The notes beneath the pieces were generated by a model, which made no database searches, was not told the DNA's origin, and saw nothing but the letters and a program-made list of their open reading frames with translations. From Fictibacillus barbaricus (lineage in GTDB: Bacteria > Bacillota > Bacilli > Bacillales > Fictibacillaceae), in assembly GCF_014635025.1 (NCBI RefSeq), contig NZ_BMCE01000001.1, positions 372,001 to 436,000 of the forward strand: a DNA stretch of 64,000 bases, written 5' to 3'. Position numbers and translations under genes: made by a program. Positions within the stretch are counted from its first letter, which is position 1, and each line of letters begins with the position of its first letter. Of this stretch, positions 9,816-17,930 are shown piece after piece.

Positions 9816-10256
9816 TTAATGTTTCTGAACAAAGATCACACCGAAGATAATTAAAGAAACGCCTATGAATTTATAAAGATTCACTGGCTGAATGTGCACT
9901 CCTAGAAGTCCGAAATGATCGATGAGTACGGAAGCTATGATTTGTCCGGTTAGTATGAAAGCTACTGTTGATGCTGCACCAATTCTGGGTATTAAGATAA
10001 TAGTGGCTACTACATAAAAAGCCCCTAACAATCCACCTGTCCAAATCCACCAAGGTGCCTCTACCCAATTCTTATTAAATTTTATCCCTTGATTAAAGAA
10101 TGTCATAATTAATAGTGCTATAGACCCCACGATAAAGGAAATCGTAGATGCCAGAATAGGAGAACCTACTAAACTTCTTAACTGTGCATTAATACTGAAC
10201 TGTGTTGGCAGTGCCATGCCTGCTATTAGTGCAAATAAAATCAGAACTATTATCAT
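9816..10256 (-). CDS. YdcZ/DUF606-family small DMT-type transporter
   Basis: A 146-residue membrane protein with about five hydrophobic segments and the family pattern of an early GMALPTQFSINAQLR loop, then FIVGSIALL, WWIWTGGLLGAFYV and TGQIIASVLIDHFGLLG. YdcZ proteins are half-size relatives of drug/metabolite transporters and often work as pairs or homodimers, with mostly unknown substrates. The ATG at 10256 (minus strand) follows AAGAGGTG. No partner gene is adjacent. It is divergent from the metallophosphoesterase gene. Confidence 0.85.
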   Translation of the reverse strand: MIIVLILFALIAGMALPTQFSINAQLRSLVGSPILASTISFIVGSIALLIMTFFNQGIKFNKNWVEAPWWIWTGGLLGAFYVVATIILIPRIGAASTVAFILTGQIIASVLIDHFGLLGVHIQPVNLYKFIGVSLIIFGVIFVQKH

Positions 10257-10399
10257 TTCGACACCTCTTCTTTATTGTAATAAATACCATATCAAATCCC
10301 ATTCCATTTTAACCAGCTAATTGTTCAGAGGCCATCTTTTTTTATCCATATAATTTCTTCACAAACCATTTACTCCTCTTTCACAATTCTTATCTACAA

Positions 10400-10415
10400 T
10401 TAGTTTATAAACTAA
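10400..10415. promoter_or_regulatory. 16-bp perfect palindrome in the divergent intergenic region
   Basis: TTAGTTTATAAACTAA is a perfect inverted repeat 30 bases upstream of the chosen start of the metallophosphoesterase gene, inside the 189-base gap shared with the divergent YdcZ gene. It is a plausible repressor operator, but no cognate regulator is visible. Confidence 0.45.
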
Positions 10416-10445
10416 AGCAATTTGAAAGAGAGAGGGGAAAAAGAC

Positions 10446-12671
10446 TTGTCCCATTTTGAATCCTTGCAAAAACCCATGAAGCGCAGTGACTTTTTAAAAC
10501 TAACAGGTGCAACTGCAGGTATGTATCTACTAAGCGGCCTTCCGCTTTCATCAAAGGTAAACGCTGCGGATAAAGAATTTTCTTTCGCGATCTTAGCTGA
10601 TACGCATACAGCTCCCTATGAGCCTAAGCGGAGTCAGTGGCTGAAGGATATTTTTATTGCCATGCTAGCTGAAGAAACGCCTCCTGAATTTGTTTTGCAT
10701 GTCGGAGATCTTGTAGAAGCCGGATTGCCTGCTGAATACGCTGAATTTGCTAGTATTGTTCCACCTTACTATCAAGACAAGCTTTTCGGAACAAAAGGAA
10801 ACCACGAAGTTCGTTGGGATGAATACGCTGGTGATCTGTTTGAGAAGCATATTGGCCGATCTCAGTATTCGTTTGATTTTGGAGGCATCCACTTTATTGC
10901 TTTAGACCCTACCCAATTGTTGCAAGAACCAGGATACTTTACCAAAAGCCAGCTCGATTGGCTAAAAAAAGATTTAAGCCGGGTCGGGAAGTCGACTCCG
11001 ATCGTTATGTATCTTCATTATCCGATAGGGGATAACAATTACTATATCATCAACCAAGGAGAGCTGCTTGAGGCTATCGAGCGGTATAATGTGAGAGCCG
11101 TCTTTACAGGGCATGTCCATCAAGAGAAAGTGTGGAAACAAAACGGGCTTCATCTATTCAGTCTAGCTGCAGCAAAAAGCGGACCGTTTTTCCAGATGAT
11201 TAAGAAACGGCAGAATGCTCAAGGAGAGAGTGTGCTCGAAATTCTTAGTGCTTCTGTAGAAAATGGGGCCTTGCTAACGAAGCCTTTGGTTCAAGTACCT
11301 TTAACCGGTCCTCGCCCGGCGGTTACAGAACAACCTTTGTCCATTAAGGTTAAGGAAGAAAAATTGGAGGTGAAGCTCCATCCTCATCATCGTGCGAGTA
11401 CCCTTCAGTTTCAATTTTGGCCGGATTCCCGCTATGCCGGAAAAGATGAAGGGCTATGGCAGGAAATGAATTCCACAGATACATATTCAAATCACTGGGA
11501 AGCCCATTTAGATGTGAACCGTCCTCCTGGAGAGTACCTGCTTCAAGTACGTGTATTGAACTATAAACAAAGCTGGTGGGATTCTTTTATAAAAGTGAAA
11601 ATTCCAGATAAAAACATGGAAAATAAGGATAGAACAGTCTGGGAAAGTAAGGCACCCATTCAAGGTGGTTTAGCAGCGATTAATGATGAGATCGTCATTT
11701 CTGCAACTACTTCCGGGCTAGTAACAGCCATTCATCCTAAAACCCAAAAGCAAGTCTGGGCGTATCAAACAAATGGACCAATCGTAGGTACACCACAGGT
11801 TAAGGACCATTTTGTCTATGTAGGTTCTGGTGATAAAAAGGTCTACGCATTGGATGGAGTAACAGGAAAAGTACTATGGATCTCTCAATGTCCGGAGCCT
11901 GTCCTTGGTTCTCTATTCATAAAAGAGGATTTACTTTTTGTGCCGTCAGGAAGTAATATGCTCTCTATCAAAAGGTTAACAGGGGAAATTTCTTGGCAAG
12001 TTAAGATCGGTGGATTTACAGCCGGACAGCCTTCAGCTGATCATGAAACGGTGTATTTTGGTGCGGGTGATGGTTTTATCTACGCTATAAATCAACAGAC
12101 AGGGATCATAAAGTGGAAAAAGAAGTTAGTTGAGAAGGAAAATCCATATCGAACATTAATCTACAGCGCTTGGGCTACACATGCTGCTGTTTTGCCAGAT
12201 CAGCCAGGGCAACCGCCAATCGTTTTTGTATCTAACGTTACGCACACTTTTGCTCTAAATCGGATAACAGGAGCCGTTTTATGGCAATATGCAGGGGGTT
12301 ACCTGTATTCAGCTCCTTTACTCGTACAGCAGGACAAAGAAACATTTGCCATTTTAGCCGATGAATGGGGTGGTGTGTCAAAAATCAATCCGTATTCAGG
12401 TAAACGATATTGGAAGACAGTTACTGACCAACGCATATTTAATGCTTCTCCTATTCAACATGGTGAGCTGGTGTATGTGACAGGGGTAAACGGCTTGCTT
12501 ACAGCCTTAAAGATGACAACAGGTGAAGTGGTGGATCGATACCACTTTGCTGCAAGCTATGCGTACTCAACTCCTGTAATTATAGAAGATAAAATTATCC
12601 AAGCTGCTCAAGATGGCAATATTCGATCGCTAAATATGGAGAGTTCGTATGCGGTAACTCCGTCGCTTTAA
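10446..12671 (+). CDS. Exported metallophosphoesterase fused to a PQQ/WD-like beta-propeller
   Basis: From TTG 10446 (preceded by AGAGGGG) the protein has 741 residues. The N-terminus KRSDFLKLTGATAG (12-25) with a hydrophobic stretch to about residue 40 resembles a Tat or Sec export signal, but has Lys-Arg rather than twin Arg. A calcineurin-type phosphoesterase domain follows: ADTHT (Asp52, His54), HVGDLVEAG (Asp88), GTKGNHE (Asn119, His120), LHYPIGD and TGHVHQ. After a spacer domain, the second half has repeated PQQ_2/quinoprotein blades, for example VYVGSGDKKVYALDGVTGKVLW, FGAGDGFIYAINQQTG and LLTALKMTTGEV. It likely hydrolyses a phosphate ester or diester outside the membrane, while the propeller binds ligand or cell-wall material. 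The substrate is unknown. It forms its own transcription unit. Confidence 0.85.
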   Translation: MSHFESLQKPMKRSDFLKLTGATAGMYLLSGLPLSSKVNAADKEFSFAILADTHTAPYEPKRSQWLKDIFIAMLAEETPPEFVLHVGDLVEAGLPAEYAEFASIVPPYYQDKLFGTKGNHEVRWDEYAGDLFEKHIGRSQYSFDFGGIHFIALDPTQLLQEPGYFTKSQLDWLKKDLSRVGKSTPIVMYLHYPIGDNNYYIINQGELLEAIERYNVRAVFTGHVHQEKVWKQNGLHLFSLAAAKSGPFFQMIKKRQNAQGESVLEILSASVENGALLTKPLVQVPLTGPRPAVTEQPLSIKVKEEKLEVKLHPHHRASTLQFQFWPDSRYAGKDEGLWQEMNSTDTYSNHWEAHLDVNRPPGEYLLQVRVLNYKQSWWDSFIKVKIPDKNMENKDRTVWESKAPIQGGLAAINDEIVISATTSGLVTAIHPKTQKQVWAYQTNGPIVGTPQVKDHFVYVGSGDKKVYALDGVTGKVLWISQCPEPVLGSLFIKEDLLFVPSGSNMLSIKRLTGEISWQVKIGGFTAGQPSADHETVYFGAGDGFIYAINQQTGIIKWKKKLVEKENPYRTLIYSAWATHAAVLPDQPGQPPIVFVSNVTHTFALNRITGAVLWQYAGGYLYSAPLLVQQDKETFAILADEWGGVSKINPYSGKRYWKTVTDQRIFNASPIQHGELVYVTGVNGLLTALKMTTGEVVDRYHFAASYAYSTPVIIEDKIIQAAQDGNIRSLNMESSYAVTPSL

Positions 12672-12708
12672 TTAAACAGATGTTTAAAAATACTTTAATC
12701 CTTAAAGC

Positions 12709-12745
12709 GATGACTTTGGAATTGTTCCAAGGTCATCCTTTTTTT
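12709..12745 (+). terminator. Rho-independent terminator
   Basis: A 13-base stem (GATGACTTTGGAA at 12709-12721 with TTCCAAGGTCATC at 12725-12737, one G-U pair) has a 3-base loop and is followed by CTTTTTTT. It ends the metallophosphoesterase transcript. Confidence 0.9.
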
Positions 12746-12793
12746 ATAGAATCATTTTGTATACTAGGCGTAATGTGATAAATTTAAAAGAGC

Positions 12794-12799
12794 TATAAT
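12794..12799 (+). promoter_or_regulatory. Probable -10 box for galE
   Basis: A perfect TATAAT lies 36 bases before the galE ATG. The position 17 bases upstream reads TAATGT, a weak -35, so the assignment rests mainly on the -10 box and its location just after the previous terminator. Confidence 0.45.
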
Positions 12800-12834
12800 A
12801 GACGTATTTAAGAGACAAATTGGAGGGTATATCA

Positions 12835-13848
12835 ATGGCTATCCTAGTTACAGGTGGGGCAGGTTATATCGGTAGTCACACCGTTGTTCAATTGATAGAA
12901 TCAGGATTTGATGTTGTCATCGTTGATAATTTTTTAAATAGTGACCCAGAAGTATTGAACCGACTACATACGATTACGGGTAAAGAGATCAAATGCTACA
13001 ACATTGATCTTTTAGACAAAGAAAAGGTTCAAGAAGTCTTTTCGGAAAACAGCATTGAAGCTGTTATCCACTTTGCTGGACTGAAAGCAGTTGGAGAGTC
13101 TGTTGCGAAGCCTCTTTACTATTACCATAACAACATCACGAGCACACTTGTGTTATGTGAAGTGATGAAAGAACATAATGTGAAGAAGATCGTATTCAGT
13201 TCATCTGCTACTGTATACGGAACTGCAGAAACAGTTCCTCTTACAGAAGATACACCACTTGGCGCAACAAACCCGTATGGTTGGACGAAGTTGATGCTTG
13301 AACAAATATTTAGAGATCTGCACGTATCTGACGATGAATGGAGCATTGCCCTTCTTCGTTACTTCAACCCAGTTGGAGCGCACGAGAGCGGATTGATCGG
13401 GGAAGATCCAAGTGATATTCCGAACAACTTAACGCCATATATCACGCAAGTTGCGGTAGGTAAGCTTGATAAACTTCGAGTTTTTGGTAACGATTACGAT
13501 ACAGAAGATGGGACAGGCGTACGCGATTATATTCATGTGGAAGATCTCGCGAGCGGACACTTGAAAGCACTCGATAAAGTACTAACGAACCCAGGTGTTG
13601 ACGCGTATAACCTTGGTACAGGTAAAGGCTATAGCGTAATGGATATGATTCACACGTTCGAAAAAGTAAATGGTGTTGACATTCCATATGAAGTGATCGA
13701 TCGCCGCCCTGGAGATATTGCAGTAAGTTACGCAGATCCGACAAAAGCAAGAGAAGAACTTGGATGGGTTGCAGAAAAAGGATTAGAAGACATGCTGCGT
13801 GATTCATGGAACTGGCAGCAGAAGAACAAGAACGGTTATAAAGCGTAA
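12835..13848 (+). CDS. galE: UDP-glucose 4-epimerase (stand-alone copy)
   Basis: This enzyme interconverts UDP-glucose and UDP-galactose using bound NAD. It is 337 residues from the ATG at 12835, eight bases after GGAGG. Motifs are [10 protein letters not shown] (NAD loop), SSSATVYG, YGWTK (active-site Tyr/Lys) and RYFNPVGAHESG. It is monocistronic between two strong terminators and separate from the Leloir operon at 29835-34633, which has its own galE. Its place near the exopolysaccharide region suggests a housekeeping or glycan-precursor role. Confidence 0.95.
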   Translation: MAILVTGGAGYIGSHTVVQLIESGFDVVIVDNFLNSDPEVLNRLHTITGKEIKCYNIDLLDKEKVQEVFSENSIEAVIHFAGLKAVGESVAKPLYYYHNNITSTLVLCEVMKEHNVKKIVFSSSATVYGTAETVPLTEDTPLGATNPYGWTKLMLEQIFRDLHVSDDEWSIALLRYFNPVGAHESGLIGEDPSDIPNNLTPYITQVAVGKLDKLRVFGNDYDTEDGTGVRDYIHVEDLASGHLKALDKVLTNPGVDAYNLGTGKGYSVMDMIHTFEKVNGVDIPYEVIDRRPGDIAVSYADPTKAREELGWVAEKGLEDMLRDSWNWQQKNKNGYKA

Positions 13849-13893
13849 ATAGAAAGGAGAGAATCAGAGGATTCTCTCCTTTCTATTTTTTTG
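13847..13893. terminator. Strong, probably bidirectional terminator
   Basis: A perfect 19-base stem (13847-13865 with 13870-13888) encloses a 4-base loop. The left arm starts inside the galE stop codon. T-runs follow on the plus strand and A-rich sequence precedes it, so it can serve galE and the convergent gene at 13898-14269. Confidence 0.92.
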
Positions 13894-13897
13894 TTAG

Positions 13898-14269
13898 TTA
13901 ACCAACAAAATGCTCCTTCATAATAAAACAAAATCTAGGCTTAAACGTAATTTCTACCGTTGTCATGTAAAGATCCCTGTCTTTCTCCATCGTAAGAAGA
14001 ATCTTGGCAGCGTCTGCTGTATCCGTTACGATTTCTAATTTATCAACGGTTTTAAATGATTGGTACGCTAGGAGTTCGTTGCTGGTTTTACTTTTTACCT
14101 CTAATAAGAACTCCCCGTAACTTGGAGTCATTTTTACGAAAAACGATTCCGTTTGATTTTCAAATCGAAAAGTTGATTCATCATAATAAAATGGGCAGTC
14201 TTTATCTAATCGTGTGGGTTCCACACAAAACAATGCTTCAAAATCAAGTTCATCTGGAAAGCAGTTCAC
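13898..14269 (-). CDS. Small hypothetical protein (123 residues)
   Basis: A 123-residue soluble, acidic protein that I do not recognise. It starts at a GTG (14269, minus strand) placed after GAGGTGAT, a good extended ribosome site. The predicted structure is mostly beta strands (FFVKMTPSYGEFLLEVKS, LYMTTVEITFKPRFCFIM). No signal peptide or membrane segment is visible. It converges on galE across the shared terminator and diverges from the small frameshifted gene at 14322. No function is proposed. Confidence 0.7.
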   Translation of the reverse strand: MNCFPDELDFEALFCVEPTRLDKDCPFYYDESTFRFENQTESFFVKMTPSYGEFLLEVKSKTSNELLAYQSFKTVDKLEIVTDTADAAKILLTMEKDRDLYMTTVEITFKPRFCFIMKEHFVG

Positions 14270-14321
14270 GTCACATCACCTCAAATCATACAAAATATAT
14301 TATGTAATAATGTCGATTATA

Positions 14322-14493
14322 ATGGAACACGATGAGGAGGAAGTACTTTTAGGTGAATTAATTCCTCCTTGAATATTACGAGTTGAAAGAAGCGATTAAA
14401 AGAGCTAAAGCCTTTAGGGAGATCCATCTGAAAAAGAGAGTAGATGCGTTTATGAAGAAAGTGAAATACCGTCAAAATCAAGAACAATGTTAA
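14322..14493 (+). pseudogene. Small basic protein gene interrupted by one extra base
   Basis: The frame from ATG 14322 reads MEHDEEEVLLGELIPP and then meets TGA. Skipping the single T at 14370 opens a second frame (EYYELKEAIKRAKAF...VKYRQNQEQC) that ends at TAA 14491-14493, directly before a strong terminator. Together they would give a 56-residue protein with an acidic head and a Lys/Arg-rich helical tail. The second frame alone could start at TTG 14383 but lacks a ribosome site. An AGGAGGAA at 14335-14342 can pair with TTCCTCCT at 14362-14369, just at the shift point. It may be a recent frameshift mutation, a sequencing error or recoding. I do not recognise the family. Confidence 0.45.
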
Positions 14494-14527
14494 ACCCTTG
14501 TTACGCATTTGTGCGTGATAGGGTTTT
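14493..14527 (+). terminator. Rho-independent terminator
   Basis: A stem of AACCCTTGTTACGCA (14493-14507) with TGCGTGATAGGGTT, imperfect in the middle, is followed by TTTTTT. The left arm begins at the last base of the small gene's TAA. Confidence 0.8.
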
Positions 14528-14650
14528 TTGTTTTAACTAACGTTAAGAAATCGTTTGGTTTCTGTAAAAGTGAGATATATCCCTCTTTTTTCAAGTATGA
14601 TGAGTTAATGCGTGATTTTGAAATTAACTTATACAATGAAGAGGTTGAAT

Positions 14651-15913
14651 ATGACTAAATCTACTTACAGTTTTTTCAATAAGTATTTTTTCGAAATAGG
14701 CATGTTTCTTTGTTTCGTACTCCCGCCAGTAGGCATTCTGCTCTTATTAATTTCGGGGTGTCGTCATCTGCAGTTTGTTTGGCAAGAAGGGAAACGAATC
14801 ACAATTACACCTGGACTATTCTTACTAGGTTGTTTGTTTATTTCATCCATTGGAGCTGCTTTATTAAACCAGGAGTATTCTTATTTTCTGATATCTGCTC
14901 TACTCCTTTCCTATATAGGTTTGTATTTGAAAATGAAAAGTAGTGGCGTTCAAAAAACATTTTCCTCTCTTAAATGGATCACGATCTGGGGTGGCGTTTA
15001 CTTTTATGCACTCTATCCTATTCAGGATTTCTTGATGAAGAACATGTTTGTCAGCTACCTGACAGGAACAGCACTTGTGGGACAAACAGAGATCCAGCAA
15101 AATTATGAAAGGCTGATGGGTGCTGCGTACAATCCAAACTTATCTGTGGCGCTTTTATTGTTCGGACTGACTTTTCTACTGGGAGAATGTTTAAAGAGTA
15201 TAAGAAGTGCTTCTTATTCTAGGTTAGCCCTATATACAGCTGTAGCTTGTATGTTGGTGCACGCGATCTACTTAACAGGGTCAAAGGCAGGTTTCGGAAT
15301 TCTAATCATCATCTTTACTCTTTTTATTTTTAGGTGGAATCGTTTATATGCGATGTTTCTTGTTTTTATGTTGGCCATCAATATTCACTTTATCTTCGAG
15401 TGGATGCCGAGAAAAGCGAGACTTTTTGCATCTGCCGATATGCGAAAAGTGATATGGGAAAGATCTTTTCACTTATGGCAGGAAAACTCATTATTTGGAA
15501 CCACACCGGTCGGCTTTTATAGAGAGTATCTTCATTTATATCACGATAATATACCGCATGCGCATAACATGGTTCTTGGAATATTCACGGAATATGGTTC
15601 TCTTGGTGGCGTTGCGCTGCTCATTGTCATTTCTATTCATGTCTATAAGATGCTGTCGCTCTATCTCTCTAAACGAACGAATAAAGTACACCTAGACACA
15701 TACTTGCTATCATTGCCTATCATTTTGTTAACTGGTGTTTTTGATTATGTATTGTATTCGCCGCAGGTAGCCATGATTGCGATCATCTTACTCGCATCCT
15801 GGGAGAAATACACGGCACGGCTTTCACTCGTACATCCGCGTATTTTGAGTTACGTGAGAAAGTGGAACTTGGATCTTTCTGTCAAACCAACCAAAAACAA
15901 AGAATATCTATAG
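14651..15913 (+). CDS. O-antigen ligase/polymerase-like membrane protein
   Basis: A 420-residue polytopic protein with about ten membrane helices. I chose ATG 14651 because GAAGAGG sits six bases upstream. A GTG at 14612 has no ribosome site. The Wzy_C-type features are IYLTGSKAGFGILIIIF, then a loop with IWERSFHLWQENSLFG, HNMVLGIFTEYGSLGG and a conserved His in IPHAHNM. Members join sugar chains to a lipid or protein acceptor outside the membrane. Unlike the protein at 7301-8752 it stands alone, with its own terminator and a base composition like the backbone. It may act in a different glycan pathway. Target unknown. Confidence 0.78.
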   Translation: MTKSTYSFFNKYFFEIGMFLCFVLPPVGILLLLISGCRHLQFVWQEGKRITITPGLFLLGCLFISSIGAALLNQEYSYFLISALLLSYIGLYLKMKSSGVQKTFSSLKWITIWGGVYFYALYPIQDFLMKNMFVSYLTGTALVGQTEIQQNYERLMGAAYNPNLSVALLLFGLTFLLGECLKSIRSASYSRLALYTAVACMLVHAIYLTGSKAGFGILIIIFTLFIFRWNRLYAMFLVFMLAINIHFIFEWMPRKARLFASADMRKVIWERSFHLWQENSLFGTTPVGFYREYLHLYHDNIPHAHNMVLGIFTEYGSLGGVALLIVISIHVYKMLSLYLSKRTNKVHLDTYLLSLPIILLTGVFDYVLYSPQVAMIAIILLASWEKYTARLSLVHPRILSYVRKWNLDLSVKPTKNKEYL

Positions 15914-15921
15914 AAAATGTG

Positions 15922-15951
15922 CCCTTCTCTACATGAGAAGGGTTATTTTTT
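15922..15951 (+). terminator. Rho-independent terminator
   Basis: Eight-base perfect stem CCCTTCTC (15922-15929) and GAGAAGGG (15935-15942), five-base loop, then TTATTTTTTT. Confidence 0.9.
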
Positions 15952-15969
15952 TGACAAACATCGAATATA

Positions 15970-15999
15970 TTGAAACAAGCCTCCTTTTTTGTGTAGTAT
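15970..15999 (+). promoter_or_regulatory. Probable sigma-A promoter for the two tiny membrane proteins
   Basis: TTGAAA (15970-15975) and TAGTAT (15994-15999) are separated by 18 bases. They lie 85 bases before the first tiny gene and just after the previous terminator. Confidence 0.5.
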
Positions 16000-16084
16000 A
16001 GACGCTATGGATAAAAGAAATGCTGTTAAGGCGAAGTGTTATAGAATCACATGCTTCAACACATAGAGGTAGAGGTGTCATCTT

Positions 16085-16195
16085 ATGAATGAAAAGCCTT
16101 CATTTGCAAAAGGGTGTTTGTGGGGTCTTCTATTATCCATTCCTATTTGGATTTTGGTGATTGTAGCCATCCTTTTGCTGAAGAGATTCTTTTAG
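16085..16195 (+). CDS. 36-residue single-pass membrane protein, tandem copy 1
   Basis: A 36-residue reading frame (starts MNEKPSFAKGCLWG, ends LLLKRFF) after AGAGGTG. It has a short polar head, one membrane helix (about residues 11-31) and a basic KRFF tail. A second 36-residue frame 84 bases downstream has the same layout, with W, LL, IP.W and KR at the same positions. Shared length and pattern and a common promoter-to-terminator unit argue that both are real genes. Function is unknown; candidates are small membrane regulators or toxin-like peptides. Confidence 0.6.
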   Translation: MNEKPSFAKGCLWGLLLSIPIWILVIVAILLLKRFF

Positions 16196-16279
16196 AAAAC
16201 CAATGTGTATGTTCTCTAGCAATCTTGTTAAGACTGACTATTAGAAATGAAAATCTATTAATAGTTGGGAGAGCTGGAT

Positions 16280-16390
16280 ATGGAAAGAGAAGGAGATTTT
16301 TTTATCGGCTTATTCTGGGCACTTCTTTTTTGCATTCCACTTTGGTTATCGATCTTCGGCTGGTTGAACCTTATAAAACGTTTGTTGTAG
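16280..16390 (+). CDS. 36-residue single-pass membrane protein, tandem copy 2
   Basis: The frame from ATG 16280 (MEREGDFFIGLFWALL...) to TAG 16388-16390 has GGGAG upstream and a terminator three bases after the stop. It aligns without gaps to the protein at 16085-16195: W at residue 13, LL at 15-16, IP at 19-20, W at 22 and KR at 33-34 all match. One hydrophobic helix with a basic end suggests an inward-facing C-terminus. No known family is recognised. Confidence 0.6.
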   Translation: MEREGDFFIGLFWALLFCIPLWLSIFGWLNLIKRLL

Positions 16391-16392
16391 GA

Positions 16393-16416
16393 CCTCGGTG
16401 TTTCCGGGGTTTTTTA
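16393..16416 (+). terminator. Rho-independent terminator
   Basis: CCTCGG (16393-16398) pairs with CCGGGG (16404-16409), with one G-U pair and a five-base loop, followed by TTTTTT. The remaining bases to 16607 hold no other feature I can support. Confidence 0.75.
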
Positions 16417-16607
16417 TTTTGGATTTTCTGCAGGGATACAGGATATCAGGAAAACGTTGATAGTTATCATGAATTCCAATCATATATCATAAAAAATACC
16501 CAATTTATACCTTTAGTGTCGAGCACTTTTTCTTATTGTAAATCAAGCATTGGCTATGTAACCTTATACTTAAATAAGATAATTTAAGAAAGAGAGGGGA
16601 ACATGCC

Positions 16608-17879
16608 ATGTACCGTAGACTGATCAAAAGTATGCTGGTGACCCTGTTCATTATCGGTCTTTATTCAGGTGGACCGGTTGAAGCAAAAGTTAAACTGGTT
16701 TCTGACACTCCGCTAAGCGAGAGACTTCACGATATCGTTCTGGACAGCCCGGCTCTTGGAAAACAGACCTCGCTGCGGATCTTGCTGCCTAAAGGATATG
16801 AGGATTCCAATGAAACCTACCCTGTTCTCTACTTGCTTCATGGATGCTGCGGAGACTATAAAGCATGGACAGCCCGTACGGATATTGAACAAGTAACGGA
16901 AGATCTTCCTCTGATCGTTGTGATGCCGGATGCGGGAAGAGGGGCCAGTTACTCGGATTGGTACAACCAGGGAGCCTATGGACCTCCAGAGTGGGAGAAG
17001 TATCATATCAATGAACTGATTCCATGGGTCGAGCAGCAATATCGGGCGAAAGGAAGCAGAGAAGGACGGGCAGTTGCAGGGCTATCCATGGGAGGCTTTG
17101 GAACGATGTCTTATGCAGCGCGTCATCCTGACCTTTTTGTCGCAGCTGCATCGTTCTCTGGTGTACTTGATACCAATTTGGATCCTGACTTTTTAGAGAA
17201 GACGATTTTTCAAAATCAGGAGAAAGTTCCACCCGGTACTGTTTGGGGTGAGCGGGAAACGAAGGAGATCATCTGGAGAAGCCATAACCCGTGGGATCTG
17301 GCTGAGAATCTGGAGGGAGTAGACCTTGCGATTCACACAGGGAATGGTGAAGCGGGCGGGCCGTTGGACGGTGGGATGGATTCTCCTGTTGAAAGGACAT
17401 GTTATAGGATGTCAACGAGTTTTCATGATCGATTGGAAGAACTAAACATTCCACACATTTGGGACAGCTACGGACCTGGCTCTCATACGTGGGGATACTG
17501 GCAGCGGGACTTGCATCAGACCCTTCCAAGATTCATGCGAATCTTTAATAACCCGCCAAAAGCACCTGTTCCGTTTTCTTATAAATCTGCTGAACAAGCC
17601 TTTTCCATCTACGACTGGCAGGTAGAATTTGAAAGAGAGGAAATGGAGTTTGCCAAGCTTTCCAATGTTTCAACGAAAGGATTCGACCTCACTGGTTCAG
17701 GGAAGGCAAAGATACAAACAGCACCATGGTTTACGCCTAATGGACACTACCAAGTGAAAGTGAAGGGTGCTGGCGGAACGAAAGTGATGAAAAGCACTGC
17801 GGATGAAAAGGGCAGACTTCATTTAGAATTAACATCTGCTGAAAATACGCTTTCTGTTAGCATCAAGCAAAAAAAATAA
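16608..17879 (+). CDS. Secreted alpha/beta-hydrolase esterase (esterase D/antigen 85-like)
   Basis: A 423-residue exported enzyme. A signal peptide covers about residues 1-27 (MYRRLIKSMLVTLF then PVEAK). The esterase fold is clear: YPVLYLLHGCCGDYKAW (oxyanion region, 71-87), VVMPDAGRGASYSDWY, then the nucleophile elbow GLSMGGFG with Ser160, and the catalytic His in GPGSHTWGYW near residue 290. About 100 C-terminal residues form an extra domain that ends in beta strands (HYQVKVKGAGGTKVM), possibly for binding. Relatives hydrolyse acyl, feruloyl or acetyl esters. The substrate here is not deducible. ATG 16608 follows GAGAGGGGA. It is a single-gene unit with its own terminator. Confidence 0.88.
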   Translation: MYRRLIKSMLVTLFIIGLYSGGPVEAKVKLVSDTPLSERLHDIVLDSPALGKQTSLRILLPKGYEDSNETYPVLYLLHGCCGDYKAWTARTDIEQVTEDLPLIVVMPDAGRGASYSDWYNQGAYGPPEWEKYHINELIPWVEQQYRAKGSREGRAVAGLSMGGFGTMSYAARHPDLFVAAASFSGVLDTNLDPDFLEKTIFQNQEKVPPGTVWGERETKEIIWRSHNPWDLAENLEGVDLAIHTGNGEAGGPLDGGMDSPVERTCYRMSTSFHDRLEELNIPHIWDSYGPGSHTWGYWQRDLHQTLPRFMRIFNNPPKAPVPFSYKSAEQAFSIYDWQVEFEREEMEFAKLSNVSTKGFDLTGSGKAKIQTAPWFTPNGHYQVKVKGAGGTKVMKSTADEKGRLHLELTSAENTLSVSIKQKK

Positions 17880-17888
17880 ACTGCTGAT

Positions 17889-17926
17889 GATGATCCTGTT
17901 TTTGTTCCGGGGTCATCTTTTTTTTA
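17889..17926 (+). terminator. Rho-independent terminator
   Basis: GATGATCC (17889-17896) pairs with GGGGTCATC (17909-17917), with one G-U pair, followed by nine T residues. It ends the esterase gene. Confidence 0.85.
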
Positions 17927-17930
17927 CCCT

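Noticed and set aside
13442-13807. 121-codon minus-strand frame within galE
   Set aside because: It is antisense to a well conserved enzyme, with no start signals of its own.
14317-14508. 63-codon minus-strand frame across the small frameshifted gene and its terminator
   Set aside because: It reads through a terminator stem and has no ribosome site; the plus-strand frames fit a gene better.
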